This document shows, one piece after another, positions 38,455 to 46,552 of a stretch of DNA of 64,000 nt. The notes under the pieces are model-generated. The model searched no databases, had not been told where the DNA came from, and saw only the letters and a program-made list of their open reading frames with translations. Position 1 is the stretch's first letter. The number at the start of each line of letters is the position of its first letter. Origin of the DNA: Nitrosomonas ureae (GTDB taxonomy: Bacteria > Pseudomonadota > Gammaproteobacteria > Burkholderiales > Nitrosomonadaceae); contig NZ_LT907782.1 in assembly GCF_900206265.1 (NCBI RefSeq), forward strand, positions 1,054,001-1,118,000, in the 5' to 3' direction. A program made the translations under genes and the position numbers.

Positions 38455-38976
38455 TCAATCGATCATTTCGATAATATGATCCTGATTGGTATAAATACAG
38501 ATATCACCTGCAATGGTCAGCGCTTTTTTTACGATTTCTTGGGGGGGTAGATCCGTATTTTCCAATAAGGCACGCGCAGCGGCCAATGCGTATGAACCCC
38601 CACTACCGATCGCGGCAATACCCAGCTCAGGTTCGATAATATCGCCAGCACCGGTGACGATCAGCGTTGCCTCTTCATTGGCTACCACCAGCATAGCCTC
38701 CAGTCTGCGCAAAATACGATCGGTACGCCAGTCTTTGGCCAATTCAACCGCAGCACGCATGATATGCCCATGATGGGCTTCCAGCTTACCTTCAAATCTT
38801 TCAAACAAGGTAAAAGCATCGGCAGTCCCGCCGGCAAATCCGGCCAAAATTTTGTTATGATAAAGTCTGCGGACTTTACGGGCACTGGATTTAGCCACTA
38901 CGGCACCAAGCGTTACCTGACCATCGCCACCCAATGCAACATGATGGCCACGCCTCACTGAAACAATTGTTGTCAT
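38455..38976 (-). CDS. hslV: HslV peptidase of the HslVU protease
   Basis: A 173-residue proteasome-beta-like peptidase. After removal of Met it begins TTIVSVRR, with Thr as the nucleophile. GGDGQVTLG and [17 protein letters not shown] follow, and the C-terminal part has the sodium-binding loop region near DICIYTN. It forms a 12-mer capped by HslU. First gene of the hslV-hslU pair. Confidence 0.97.
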   Translation of the reverse strand: MTTIVSVRRGHHVALGGDGQVTLGAVVAKSSARKVRRLYHNKILAGFAGGTADAFTLFERFEGKLEAHHGHIMRAAVELAKDWRTDRILRRLEAMLVVANEEATLIVTGAGDIIEPELGIAAIGSGGSYALAAARALLENTDLPPQEIVKKALTIAGDICIYTNQDHIIEMID

Positions 38977-39055
38977 GAAATTTCTTATTGCGTTACAAAA
39001 TTCGATTATAACGTATAAAGCCCAGCCAATTTTGCTAGAAAAACCCTATCAGCGT

Positions 39056-39949
39056 TTAATTTCTTTTCTTGGCTCGTGGATGTGCAGCATCGTAAATCTT
39101 TGCCAAGTGCTGAAAATCAAGATGGGTATACACCTGAGTGGACGTTATATGGGCATGCCCGAGCATTTCCTGAACTGCGCGCAAATCACCACTGGATTGC
39201 AACACATGGGAAGCAAACGAATGCCGCAAAATATGCGGATGTACATTTTGGTGCAGGTCCTGCTGTCTCGCCCTGCTTTTCAGTCGATAAGCAATAGCGC
39301 GCATACTGATCGCATCACCGCGTCGGGATAAAAAAAGTGCAGTCACATTCGGTTTGATAATTTGCAACCGCAACGCCAACCACGTTGTTAATGATTGCAA
39401 CGCATATTCGCCTACCGGAACGATACGAGTTTTGCCGCCTTTGCCCAGAACCCTGATTGTTCCTTCCGCAAAATGAACATCCTCAGGCCGAAGTTGCGTC
39501 AATTCCGCCAGCCTTAAACCGGAGGAATAGAATAGCTCAAACATCGCGCTATCGCGGGCGAGCAAAATATTCTCAACGGGAAATTGCAACAGTCGTGTAG
39601 CCTCATCAGGTGACAATGCATGCGGTAATTTTTGCGGTGATTTGGGAACACGCACAGCATGGCAAGGATTATGCTGAAAGCCGTGTTTGCGAATTAAGAA
39701 ATTATAAAAACCACACCAGGCGGACAGCATTCTAGCCAAACTTCTGCCGCCAAGCCCTTTACCGTGAAGTTGCGCAATCGCTTGACGGATATTGGGCGAT
39801 TGCACTTGCGCTAAATCATCCGTACCCAGATGTTCCAACAAAACGCGAATATCACGTGCATAGCTTTTACAAGTCAGCGGCGACAAGCGCCGCTCATAAG
39901 CCAGATGATCGATATAGGCAACAGCTCGCAGTTCAGGAGTGCTGGTCAT
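39056..39949 (-). CDS. xerC: Tyrosine recombinase XerC
   Basis: 297 residues. The SAM-like DNA-binding domain covers about 1-95 and the catalytic domain about 115-290. The catalytic set is complete: Arg in SSGLRLAEL, Lys in LGKGGKTR, HILRHSFASH, the histidine in GHAHI, and Tyr in TQVYTHLDF. It resolves chromosome dimers at dif with XerD. The position after dapF and the DUF484 gene is the conserved proteobacterial context. Its start overlaps the end of the DUF484 gene by 17 bases. No dif site was identified here. Confidence 0.95.
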   Translation of the reverse strand: MTSTPELRAVAYIDHLAYERRLSPLTCKSYARDIRVLLEHLGTDDLAQVQSPNIRQAIAQLHGKGLGGRSLARMLSAWCGFYNFLIRKHGFQHNPCHAVRVPKSPQKLPHALSPDEATRLLQFPVENILLARDSAMFELFYSSGLRLAELTQLRPEDVHFAEGTIRVLGKGGKTRIVPVGEYALQSLTTWLALRLQIIKPNVTALFLSRRGDAISMRAIAYRLKSRARQQDLHQNVHPHILRHSFASHVLQSSGDLRAVQEMLGHAHITSTQVYTHLDFQHLAKIYDAAHPRAKKRN

Positions 39950-40643
39950 CGATCACATTCTGCTGATCGGCCAAACCACCTACGGTTTCGGCTTGGTCGT
40001 ACCGTGTCACGGTAGTGCACACCAATTCCCCTAACCGTTTCAGATGCAACGTCCCCATTTCAGTATAAAACCGTTCAGCATCAGGGCTGCCCAAAACCAC
40101 TAAACCAATGGTTTGCGCGGTATTCAAAGGAATCATCGCAAACGAGTTGAGATGCTCGGCCCCCTCTCCGAACCATTGCTTGATTTCATCCGCAATATGA
40201 TTACCGCAATAGGGCTGCGGCAGGCTCTCGGCAATAGTACGCACATCCTCACTGACGGGAGTGAATTCAGCATGGGATTTTGCGCCATTAGCAACATTCC
40301 AGAGCCGCATTGCCACCAATGGAATAGCAAAATCCTCTTTCAAACTGAAGTACAGAGCATGGAACAATTCATCGATATTTGAAACAGAAAGCAAAGCGAT
40401 TACCAGGCGATGCATCTTCTCTCCGATCGCATCGTTTTCTTCACCAAAGCTGATCAACTCCAGCAGCTTATCCTGCAGCACCCGGTTTCTTTCCCGCAAG
40501 GCAATGATTTGTCGCTCATTGAGCGAGATTACTTTTTCATCCTGCGGGTGGGAGATTTGAAGATCCGCCAGCAAATCAGCATACTGATTGAAGAACTGCG
40601 GGTGTTCCTGCAAATACTGTGCAACTTCTTCCGGTTTCATCAT
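39933..40643 (-). CDS. DUF484 family protein (GAF-like)
   Basis: 236 residues. It begins with PEEVAQYLQEHPQFFNQYADLLADL, the DUF484 opening, followed by a coiled-coil (VISLNERQIIALRERNRVLQDKLLELI, about 40-66) and a GAF-like domain (about 75-215: IPLNTAQTIGLVVLGSPDAERF). The role is unknown; it is regularly found between dapF and xerC. The terminal residues overlap the xerC start, so translation is likely coupled. Cytoplasmic. Confidence 0.92.
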   Translation of the reverse strand: MMKPEEVAQYLQEHPQFFNQYADLLADLQISHPQDEKVISLNERQIIALRERNRVLQDKLLELISFGEENDAIGEKMHRLVIALLSVSNIDELFHALYFSLKEDFAIPLVAMRLWNVANGAKSHAEFTPVSEDVRTIAESLPQPYCGNHIADEIKQWFGEGAEHLNSFAMIPLNTAQTIGLVVLGSPDAERFYTEMGTLHLKRLGELVCTTVTRYDQAETVGGLADQQNVIDDQHS

Positions 40644-40657
40644 AGTTCCTTGATTGA

Positions 40658-41485
40658 TTACAAATTAATCTCACCTTCAAATACCGTGACTGCCGGGCCG
40701 GTCATCCAGACCGGCTCACCGTAACCTTGCCAGTTAATTGTCAACTCACCGCCTTGCGTACTCACGACAACCTGACGATCCAGCAAACCCAGAGTAATGC
40801 CCGCCACCACAGCAGCACAAGCGCCTGTTCCACAAGCCAGCGTCTCACCCGCCCCACGCTCAAATACGCGTAACTTGATATGATTCCGATCAATCACTTG
40901 CAGATAACCCACATTGACCTTATTAGGAAAACGCCGGTGCTGTTCAATCAACGCGCCTTCGGTTGCCACCGGCGCACGCGCGATATCTGTCACCACGCGC
41001 ACGGCATGTGGATTCCCCATCGACAACGCGCATATTGTAACCGGGCTATCCGGTAATTCAAGCTGATAAGTCAATGCGTATTGATCAGCAATGAACGGAA
41101 TCCGCTCCGGTTCGAAGATCGGTTCTCCCATATTCACCGTGATATTTCCATTGTTTTCCAGCCTGGGCGATATCACACCGCTCAAAGTTTCGATACGGAT
41201 TTCGCTATTTTGCGTCAAACCATGATCATGTACATAGCGCACAAAACACCGCGCTCCATTGCCACACTGCTCAACTTCGCCGCCATCGGCATTGAAAATA
41301 CGATAGCGGAAATCCGCCTGCCCTTCCGCTTTTTCAACCAACAGCAACTGATCACAGCCAATACCGAAATGCCGATCCGCCAGGTGGCGAATTTGCTGCC
41401 GGTCAAGATTCACCGTTTGATTGATACCATCCACGACCACAAAATCATTCCCCAAACCCTGCATTTTGGTAAATTTTAATTTCAT
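40658..41485 (-). CDS. dapF: Diaminopimelate epimerase
   Basis: 275 residues. The opening is [17 protein letters not shown]. The two catalytic cysteines are in [13 protein letters not shown] (near 76) and [11 protein letters not shown] (near 220). It converts LL- to meso-diaminopimelate for lysine and peptidoglycan. It follows the GNAT gene by 3 bases and precedes DUF484 by 14, so the minus-strand set GNAT-dapF-DUF484-xerC is probably one operon. Confidence 0.96.
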   Translation of the reverse strand: MKLKFTKMQGLGNDFVVVDGINQTVNLDRQQIRHLADRHFGIGCDQLLLVEKAEGQADFRYRIFNADGGEVEQCGNGARCFVRYVHDHGLTQNSEIRIETLSGVISPRLENNGNITVNMGEPIFEPERIPFIADQYALTYQLELPDSPVTICALSMGNPHAVRVVTDIARAPVATEGALIEQHRRFPNKVNVGYLQVIDRNHIKLRVFERGAGETLACGTGACAAVVAGITLGLLDRQVVVSTQGGELTINWQGYGEPVWMTGPAVTVFEGEINL

Positions 41486-41488
41486 CGG

Positions 41489-42007
41489 TCACGTATTCCA
41501 ACGGCTCATATCTGTCAGCGTCATCAAAAAATCATTCATCACGAAGCCTCCCCCGATATCGACAATACTATCCCCTGCAATTTCAAATCCATACTGCTGA
41601 TAAGCAGCAATAGCGCTATGGTTGCGTTTATTGACTGTGAGTATCAGGGTTTGCAAGTCTTTACTTTGCATGAGGTTAATGGCATCCGCCACCAGCATCG
41701 CCCCGTAGCCTTTGCGATGATGATCACAATGGACGTACAGTTTATCAATTTTCAGCTCGTTTGGCTGCCCGGTCAGCATACAACAGGAAAAACCTATAAT
41801 GGTTTGATCCAGAGTCAGCTTTCTCCACCAGATATTGGGATCCTTGAGTTGATTCTCAATCAGCGTGGGCTCGTATCGTTGCGCCAGCATATAATCAATC
41901 TGAGCCGTTGAAATAATAGGCGCATAATGATGTTGCCAGATTACGCGCGCCAATTCGGCAATCTCGGATACATCCAATGATGTTAAAGGCAGTATGTTCA
42001 GTTGCAT
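41489..42007 (-). CDS. GNAT-family N-acetyltransferase
   Basis: 172 residues of the GNAT fold. The acetyl-CoA pyrophosphate-binding loop is HHRKGYGAMLV (Q/RxxGxG type) near 95, preceded by the LKIDKLYVHCD strand, and motif B is LTVNKRNHSAIAAYQQYGF near 122-140. This is the ordinary pattern of small-molecule or protein acetyltransferases; the substrate is unknown. It heads the dapF operon with 3 bases between stop and dapF start. Confidence 0.88.
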   Translation of the reverse strand: MQLNILPLTSLDVSEIAELARVIWQHHYAPIISTAQIDYMLAQRYEPTLIENQLKDPNIWWRKLTLDQTIIGFSCCMLTGQPNELKIDKLYVHCDHHRKGYGAMLVADAINLMQSKDLQTLILTVNKRNHSAIAAYQQYGFEIAGDSIVDIGGGFVMNDFLMTLTDMSRWNT

Positions 42008-42183
42008 TTGGATTATGAACAGATTAATCTTATATCCGCCCTGTATAAAACACCTTTTACAATGGATTCTTATACAGCATACCTACAAAGTATGAAGTGA
42101 AATAATAGGTTGCAAGCAACTATTTCTACTAAATTGTCTTGGTCAGGAAGATACTATCCAACTTAAAATGATAGATGAATATG
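42008..42183. other. Spacer upstream of the GNAT gene
   Basis: This stretch presumably holds the minus-strand promoter for the GNAT-dapF-DUF484-xerC operon. No gene or named site is visible. Confidence 0.4.
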
Positions 42184-42249
42184 AAAGGGAAAGCTTGAGC
42201 AAGTCCCTTTTTCTTTTAAAACTCGACCGCTTATGCAGTCGAGTTTTTT
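42184..42249. terminator. Two adjacent hairpins with T-runs
   Basis: The left hairpin (about 42186-42216) pairs AGGGA with TCCCT and CTT with AAG around a GAGC loop, and is followed by TTTTTCTTTT on the plus strand. The right hairpin pairs AAAACTCGAC (42218-42227) with GTCGAGTTTT (42238-42247) and ends in TTTTTT. The right one can also stop the minus-strand transcript of the 459-residue secreted protein. Confidence 0.75.
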
Positions 42250-42327
42250 ATTGCTGGGTACTATTGCAAGGATATAATCTCAGGATCCCTCGATATGAAC
42301 AAGAGATATGCTACTGTTTAAACATGA

Positions 42328-43707
42328 CTAATCCGCAGTTCTCGCGGTATCACTGCCACCTTGTGAAGACGTTACCGTAACGCGTGCTGGCGGTACCAGG
42401 AATGCATCCGCCCCCGATAGCACCACTTCATAACGTCCGGGAACACCCACTTGCGGCATTAGGAACGCAGCGGCCCCTATACGCAGCGTAAGTTCAGGGA
42501 TAGCGCCCGCAGTCGGGCTTATCTTATCACTCGAAAAGGCCACAACCTTTATTTCTCCCGTCGCCTTGGTCCAAGTTGCCAGACTAATTCTCACATCGTC
42601 AATAACATCGATATCTTGCACGGTTTGTAAGCCGTTGGTACTTGTGGCAGTAACCGTTACTTGGTCAGGTACAGAAAGACCATTGGCTGCATTCAACGTT
42701 GCGCGCTTGAAAAAGGTACTGGCATCATCGAATGTCATTGGCCCGTTTTGATTCGCCTGGGGTATACCACTAAGTGCAACAGTAGCGGTGATCGGCGCTT
42801 TCACCCAAACATTGATACGAGCTGTCGTATTACCGGTGGTCGCGTTTGTGGTACGGAAATAAGTAGCGCGCACAGGTTCAATTCCTGGCGGGGTATTAGC
42901 TTCGTCATATATTTTACCTGTTACAGAAAATAAGTTGGTCTCAACAAAATTCTGCCCGGCACCATCCAGATCCACACCCACCGGACCTTCGATGCGGAAA
43001 TAATTAACACCGCAATGACCGCCGATTACTTCATGATCAATATTAGGATCACCCACATAACCGTCCGGTGCAAACGGTGCAATATCCGGATCCCAGATCA
43101 GGAAAGGACCCACCTCACCACTTAACATGGTTTCAAATGGCGCGGCGCCACCGATATCGCGAGTCACATTAATAGCGCGCGTACCGGCCGTAGCATCATA
43201 AACCTCCGGCGCACAGTTTCCGTCAACTTCATTGAGAAAAGGGTGCCAGATTTTATATTCACCAGCAACCGGTATATCAACTCGGATACGTATACGCCCA
43301 AAAGCGAACTGATCGTTCGGTGCGGGATCTCCCGCACCATAAGCTGCCTCCAAAGCCAGCACCAGATTAGCTCGTCCCCCTCCAGCCAGATTCAGAGCAG
43401 CATCAGCCGACCACCAAAACGCCTCCGCGCCAAAGCCGGTCGCTTCGGATGTTGCATTGCCTGGAATCACAGGGTCGAAGAAACACATACCCGTAGCTCC
43501 ATCGCCATCCAAACATAATTGCAAAACAGTGCCGTTAGTGTCGGAAAACCAGGTCGGGAAATGATTCACTGGGGATATTAAACCCTTACCGGCTAACGAC
43601 GCATTGGCTGATGGCATACTCAGTCCCATCATTGCCACCACAAAGACAAAAGCAAAACCCACTTTCTTGCCTATGTCAGTAATTTCTTTTATTTTAAAGA
43701 GCTTCAT
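42328..43707 (-). CDS. Secreted protein of unknown function in the oxidase cluster
   Basis: 459 residues. A long signal peptide (about 1-37) ends in ANASLA. The mature N-terminal half has an aromatic and cysteine pattern (LQLCLDGDGATGMCFF, WHPFLNE, VIGGHCGVNYFRIEG) that suggests a folded beta-rich domain. The C-terminal half (about 290-459) looks like two immunoglobulin-like beta units (ITATVALSGIP, DQVTVTATSTNG, GRYEVVLSGADA). I do not recognise the family. It is the last gene after the SCO-like gene, 150 bases downstream, and may bind a partner or cell-surface ligand. No metal motif is obvious. Confidence 0.7.
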   Translation of the reverse strand: MKLFKIKEITDIGKKVGFAFVFVVAMMGLSMPSANASLAGKGLISPVNHFPTWFSDTNGTVLQLCLDGDGATGMCFFDPVIPGNATSEATGFGAEAFWWSADAALNLAGGGRANLVLALEAAYGAGDPAPNDQFAFGRIRIRVDIPVAGEYKIWHPFLNEVDGNCAPEVYDATAGTRAINVTRDIGGAAPFETMLSGEVGPFLIWDPDIAPFAPDGYVGDPNIDHEVIGGHCGVNYFRIEGPVGVDLDGAGQNFVETNLFSVTGKIYDEANTPPGIEPVRATYFRTTNATTGNTTARINVWVKAPITATVALSGIPQANQNGPMTFDDASTFFKRATLNAANGLSVPDQVTVTATSTNGLQTVQDIDVIDDVRISLATWTKATGEIKVVAFSSDKISPTAGAIPELTLRIGAAAFLMPQVGVPGRYEVVLSGADAFLVPPARVTVTSSQGGSDTARTAD

Positions 43708-43857
43708 GATTCAACGTCCTCCGTTTAAGGGATAGTTTTAAGTAATTCATAACTATCCAACATAAATATTATCTTTCTCATTGCTATCGTGATTAAGGAA
43801 GCTCCGACTTTATCGCAGGATTTATTCAGAGCTTCCCTAACACTTAAGCACGTACTT

Positions 43858-44547
43858 CTAAGTGTGCGCCTCTGCGGTATGCACAACCTTTGGATCCAGA
43901 TGATTGATGGTTGCCATGATTTGCCATGGATCAGACAATGCGGGCGCCATGCTCCAGCGTTTACGTTCATCGTTGCCAATGCGCACCATGCCGGTATGAT
44001 TTTCCTTGATGTTATCGACGTCTTCCTCGACATCATAAAAACCCAGCCGGTAGCGGATCAATTCGATATCTTCCGGCGCGCCCGTCAGAAACTTCCAGCC
44101 GTCCTGGATGCCATAGCGATCAGCATATTGCTTGAGCAATTCCGGCGTATCGCGCTCAGGATCCAGCGTGATGGAGTACATGAAAACATCGCGACCTGCA
44201 CGCTCGCCCAACATATTCCGCACTTCCCGCAGATTCGCCGTCGATTTCGGGCAAATGCCGGAGCATTGCGAATACATCATGTTGATCGCAACCACTTTGT
44301 CGCGGATCAGGTCATCATAAAACCTCACCGCCTCGCCTTCATGCGTGTATAGCGTAACGTTCGGAAACGGCGCGGCGCTATCCGCCGGTTTGTATTTTCT
44401 GATATTGGGATTAAGCGCAGGCTTAGCTTCACTGAAACCCAGCTTCTGCCAAGCCGAATTCAATCCAATCAAACCCAATGCCGCCAGTCCCATGCCAGCC
44501 AGTATTTCCCTGCGTGAACCCACGGGTTCGTTATTTTCCTTATTCAT
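43858..44547 (-). CDS. SCO1/SenC-family copper chaperone, Tat-type signal
   Basis: 229 residues. The N-terminus has SRREILAGMGLAALGLIGL, a twin-arginine-like signal. The thioredoxin-like domain has the copper-binding CxxxC as CSGIC (Cys95, Cys99), followed by the third ligand His184 in ENHTGM. Family members deliver copper or act as thiol reductases for copper enzymes. It starts 21 bases after the multicopper oxidase stop, so it probably helps load that oxidase. The C-terminus ends VVHTAEAHT. Confidence 0.9.
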   Translation of the reverse strand: MNKENNEPVGSRREILAGMGLAALGLIGLNSAWQKLGFSEAKPALNPNIRKYKPADSAAPFPNVTLYTHEGEAVRFYDDLIRDKVVAINMMYSQCSGICPKSTANLREVRNMLGERAGRDVFMYSITLDPERDTPELLKQYADRYGIQDGWKFLTGAPEDIELIRYRLGFYDVEEDVDNIKENHTGMVRIGNDERKRWSMAPALSDPWQIMATINHLDPKVVHTAEAHT

Positions 44548-44568
44548 GATATCCCCCTCTCTCTTTTC

Positions 44569-46413
44569 TTAACCCAGAATATCCCAACGCACCATCATGG
44601 CGTGGTCTTCATGGATCATATTATGGCAATGCATCACATACTTACCAGGGAAATCCCGGAACCGCATGAATAGTCTCACTTTCTCATTCGGTCCCAACCG
44701 GTAAACATCCTTGCGCCCTCTCTCATGTACAGGGACAGGCACTTCGATGCCATCCACGTAACGATTGAGGATTAGCCCTTCTTCGAAATGAATATGCACC
44801 GGATGACTCCAGCCGCCGGACGGATTATCCAGTTCCCAGATTTCAAAGCTGCCCATAGCCATATTCGCACCCGCAGAGCGGACGTTCACAAATTTGTCAT
44901 TGATCGCCCACATACCGTTTTTGCGCTCAAAGCGCCAGTATCTGACCGGAGCCGTCGCGATCTCCGTAGCGGTCGGTCTGCGGATCGGGCGCAGCTTGGC
45001 CGGAACCTGACTGACATCCGGTTCATCCGGCTCGCGATCAACGATGAATTTGAGTACCTTCATTCCCGGTGCTTTGACACCTTTGGGCCCGCGCGAGCTG
45101 GTTTGCTCCCAGCGATTCACCAGGTAGAGTTCCGTTCCTAACGGATACAAAGAAAAATCCACCACGATATCCGCACGCTCGGCCACGCCCAGACGGACGT
45201 TCTTGCGGTTCAGCAGCGGCTTCGGCAGCAAATTGCCATCGTTGGCGATATAGGTGAAAGACTGTTGCACATTGTTGGCCGTAACCAAATGAAACTGATA
45301 AAAACGTGCTATGCCTGCATTAAGCAGGCGAAAACGGTATTTACGGCTTGCCACCTTGAGTACGGGTTCAATAATACTGTTGACCGTCACTTTGTCACCC
45401 AGTGTGCCTTCCGAATTCATCTCTTCGAAAATATGCATGCCGTTAGCGTCAAAACGCTTATCCTGAAAAGCTAACGGATAATCATAAGCACCGCTGGGCA
45501 ATCTTAAAGCGACCGGATTAGGATCATGCTCGTCACCTGAATCCAGCTCATCGTAAAGCAAGTAAAAACCGGCCAAACCACGGTTGGCATTGGGCGCGGT
45601 AAAATCCAGACAGTGATCGTGGTACCACAGCGTTCCCAACGCTTCACGCTTATCACCACCCACGGGGTTTTTGGCACTTTTTGGAAATTCATCGTATCCC
45701 GCATAGACATTGGGATAAAAATGATCCTTGAATTGACCTGGCCCACTCAGCGTTGGTCCTGCCTTAGTTGCACTGAAATAATCCCCTGGGAAACCATCGC
45801 TCTCGGAAGGTGTATGCAAGTTATGCAAATGCATACTGATTTCCGGCGTGCCGAAACCCGTATGATTATCCGGTAACTCATTATATAAACGCACTATTAC
45901 TGGGCGCCCATAACGCGCATGAAAGGTGGGATTATGATAATCCCCGCCACTTGAGTTTTTACCGATATAGTGCCAGACCAATTGCCTCGGGTAATCCGGA
46001 TGGAACTCATAATCCGTAATCGCTTCAGCTCGAAGCTCGTAAGTATCGGCCTGACCGGATTCAAGCGGATGCGCACCAAAAAAATCATCCCAACGCTGAT
46101 GATCGTTACGCCCGCATTCTCCATTTTCGGTATTAGCGACCCCCTGTGGAGGGAAAGCGTCATTGGACAAATCAGTTTGTTCCAGCGGCTCAACCTCCTC
46201 CGGTAATTCTCTTTGCCAAGGCCGGGTGGGCGGGCTAGGTGGTAACGATTCATCCGGAATGGCTTGTGCTGAGCTTTCACGCGAAGTTAAAATGGCCGGT
46301 GCGGCCAGAATCGTGGCACCCGTTGTTTTAAAAAACGCACGCCTTGATTCATTGGATGGAGAATCCGAATCAGCGACGTTACCCCGATTGGATTCATACT
46401 CTCCATTTTTCAT
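44569..46413 (-). CDS. Tat-exported multicopper oxidase (CotA/bilirubin-oxidase type)
   Basis: 614 residues. The N-terminus carries a twin-arginine signal (ESRRAFFKTTGATILAAPAIL, about 22-42). All four copper-binding regions are present: MHLHNLH (195-200), WYHDH (263-267), HPVHIH near 540, and the type 1/3 motif HCHNMIHEDHAMM (H595, C596, H597, H601, M606 axial). It should oxidise a phenolic, pigment or metal substrate and reduce oxygen to water in the periplasm. An ExxxxGExxP-type substrate loop could not be assigned. Upstream is the RTX haem peroxidase, downstream the SCO chaperone. Mn(II) oxidation is possible but unproven. Confidence 0.92.
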   Translation of the reverse strand: MKNGEYESNRGNVADSDSPSNESRRAFFKTTGATILAAPAILTSRESSAQAIPDESLPPSPPTRPWQRELPEEVEPLEQTDLSNDAFPPQGVANTENGECGRNDHQRWDDFFGAHPLESGQADTYELRAEAITDYEFHPDYPRQLVWHYIGKNSSGGDYHNPTFHARYGRPVIVRLYNELPDNHTGFGTPEISMHLHNLHTPSESDGFPGDYFSATKAGPTLSGPGQFKDHFYPNVYAGYDEFPKSAKNPVGGDKREALGTLWYHDHCLDFTAPNANRGLAGFYLLYDELDSGDEHDPNPVALRLPSGAYDYPLAFQDKRFDANGMHIFEEMNSEGTLGDKVTVNSIIEPVLKVASRKYRFRLLNAGIARFYQFHLVTANNVQQSFTYIANDGNLLPKPLLNRKNVRLGVAERADIVVDFSLYPLGTELYLVNRWEQTSSRGPKGVKAPGMKVLKFIVDREPDEPDVSQVPAKLRPIRRPTATEIATAPVRYWRFERKNGMWAINDKFVNVRSAGANMAMGSFEIWELDNPSGGWSHPVHIHFEEGLILNRYVDGIEVPVPVHERGRKDVYRLGPNEKVRLFMRFRDFPGKYVMHCHNMIHEDHAMMVRWDILG

Positions 46414-46500
46414 GATAATGCCCTCCTACTCTACAGTTATTTTTTAAATTCACACTTTGGGTGCGTCTTGATTATGTATAGGCCCTGCCAAACTTATATT

Positions 46501-46535
46501 GACATCCATCAAATTGCTTTTATTTGATGGATGTC
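46501..46535. terminator. Perfect 13-bp hairpin between peroxidase and multicopper oxidase genes
   Basis: GACATCCATCAAA (46501-46513) pairs exactly with TTTGATGGATGTC (46523-46535) around a 9-base loop. It lies 18 bases after the peroxidase stop on the minus strand. There is no T-run, so it may be a 3'-end stabiliser or partial terminator that separates peroxidase and oxidase expression. Confidence 0.6.
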
Positions 46536-46552
46536 ACTCCCTTCCCTGGTGC

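Noticed and set aside
42168..42380. Plus-strand 70-codon frame
   Set aside because: It runs through two terminator hairpins and over the end of the secreted-protein gene.
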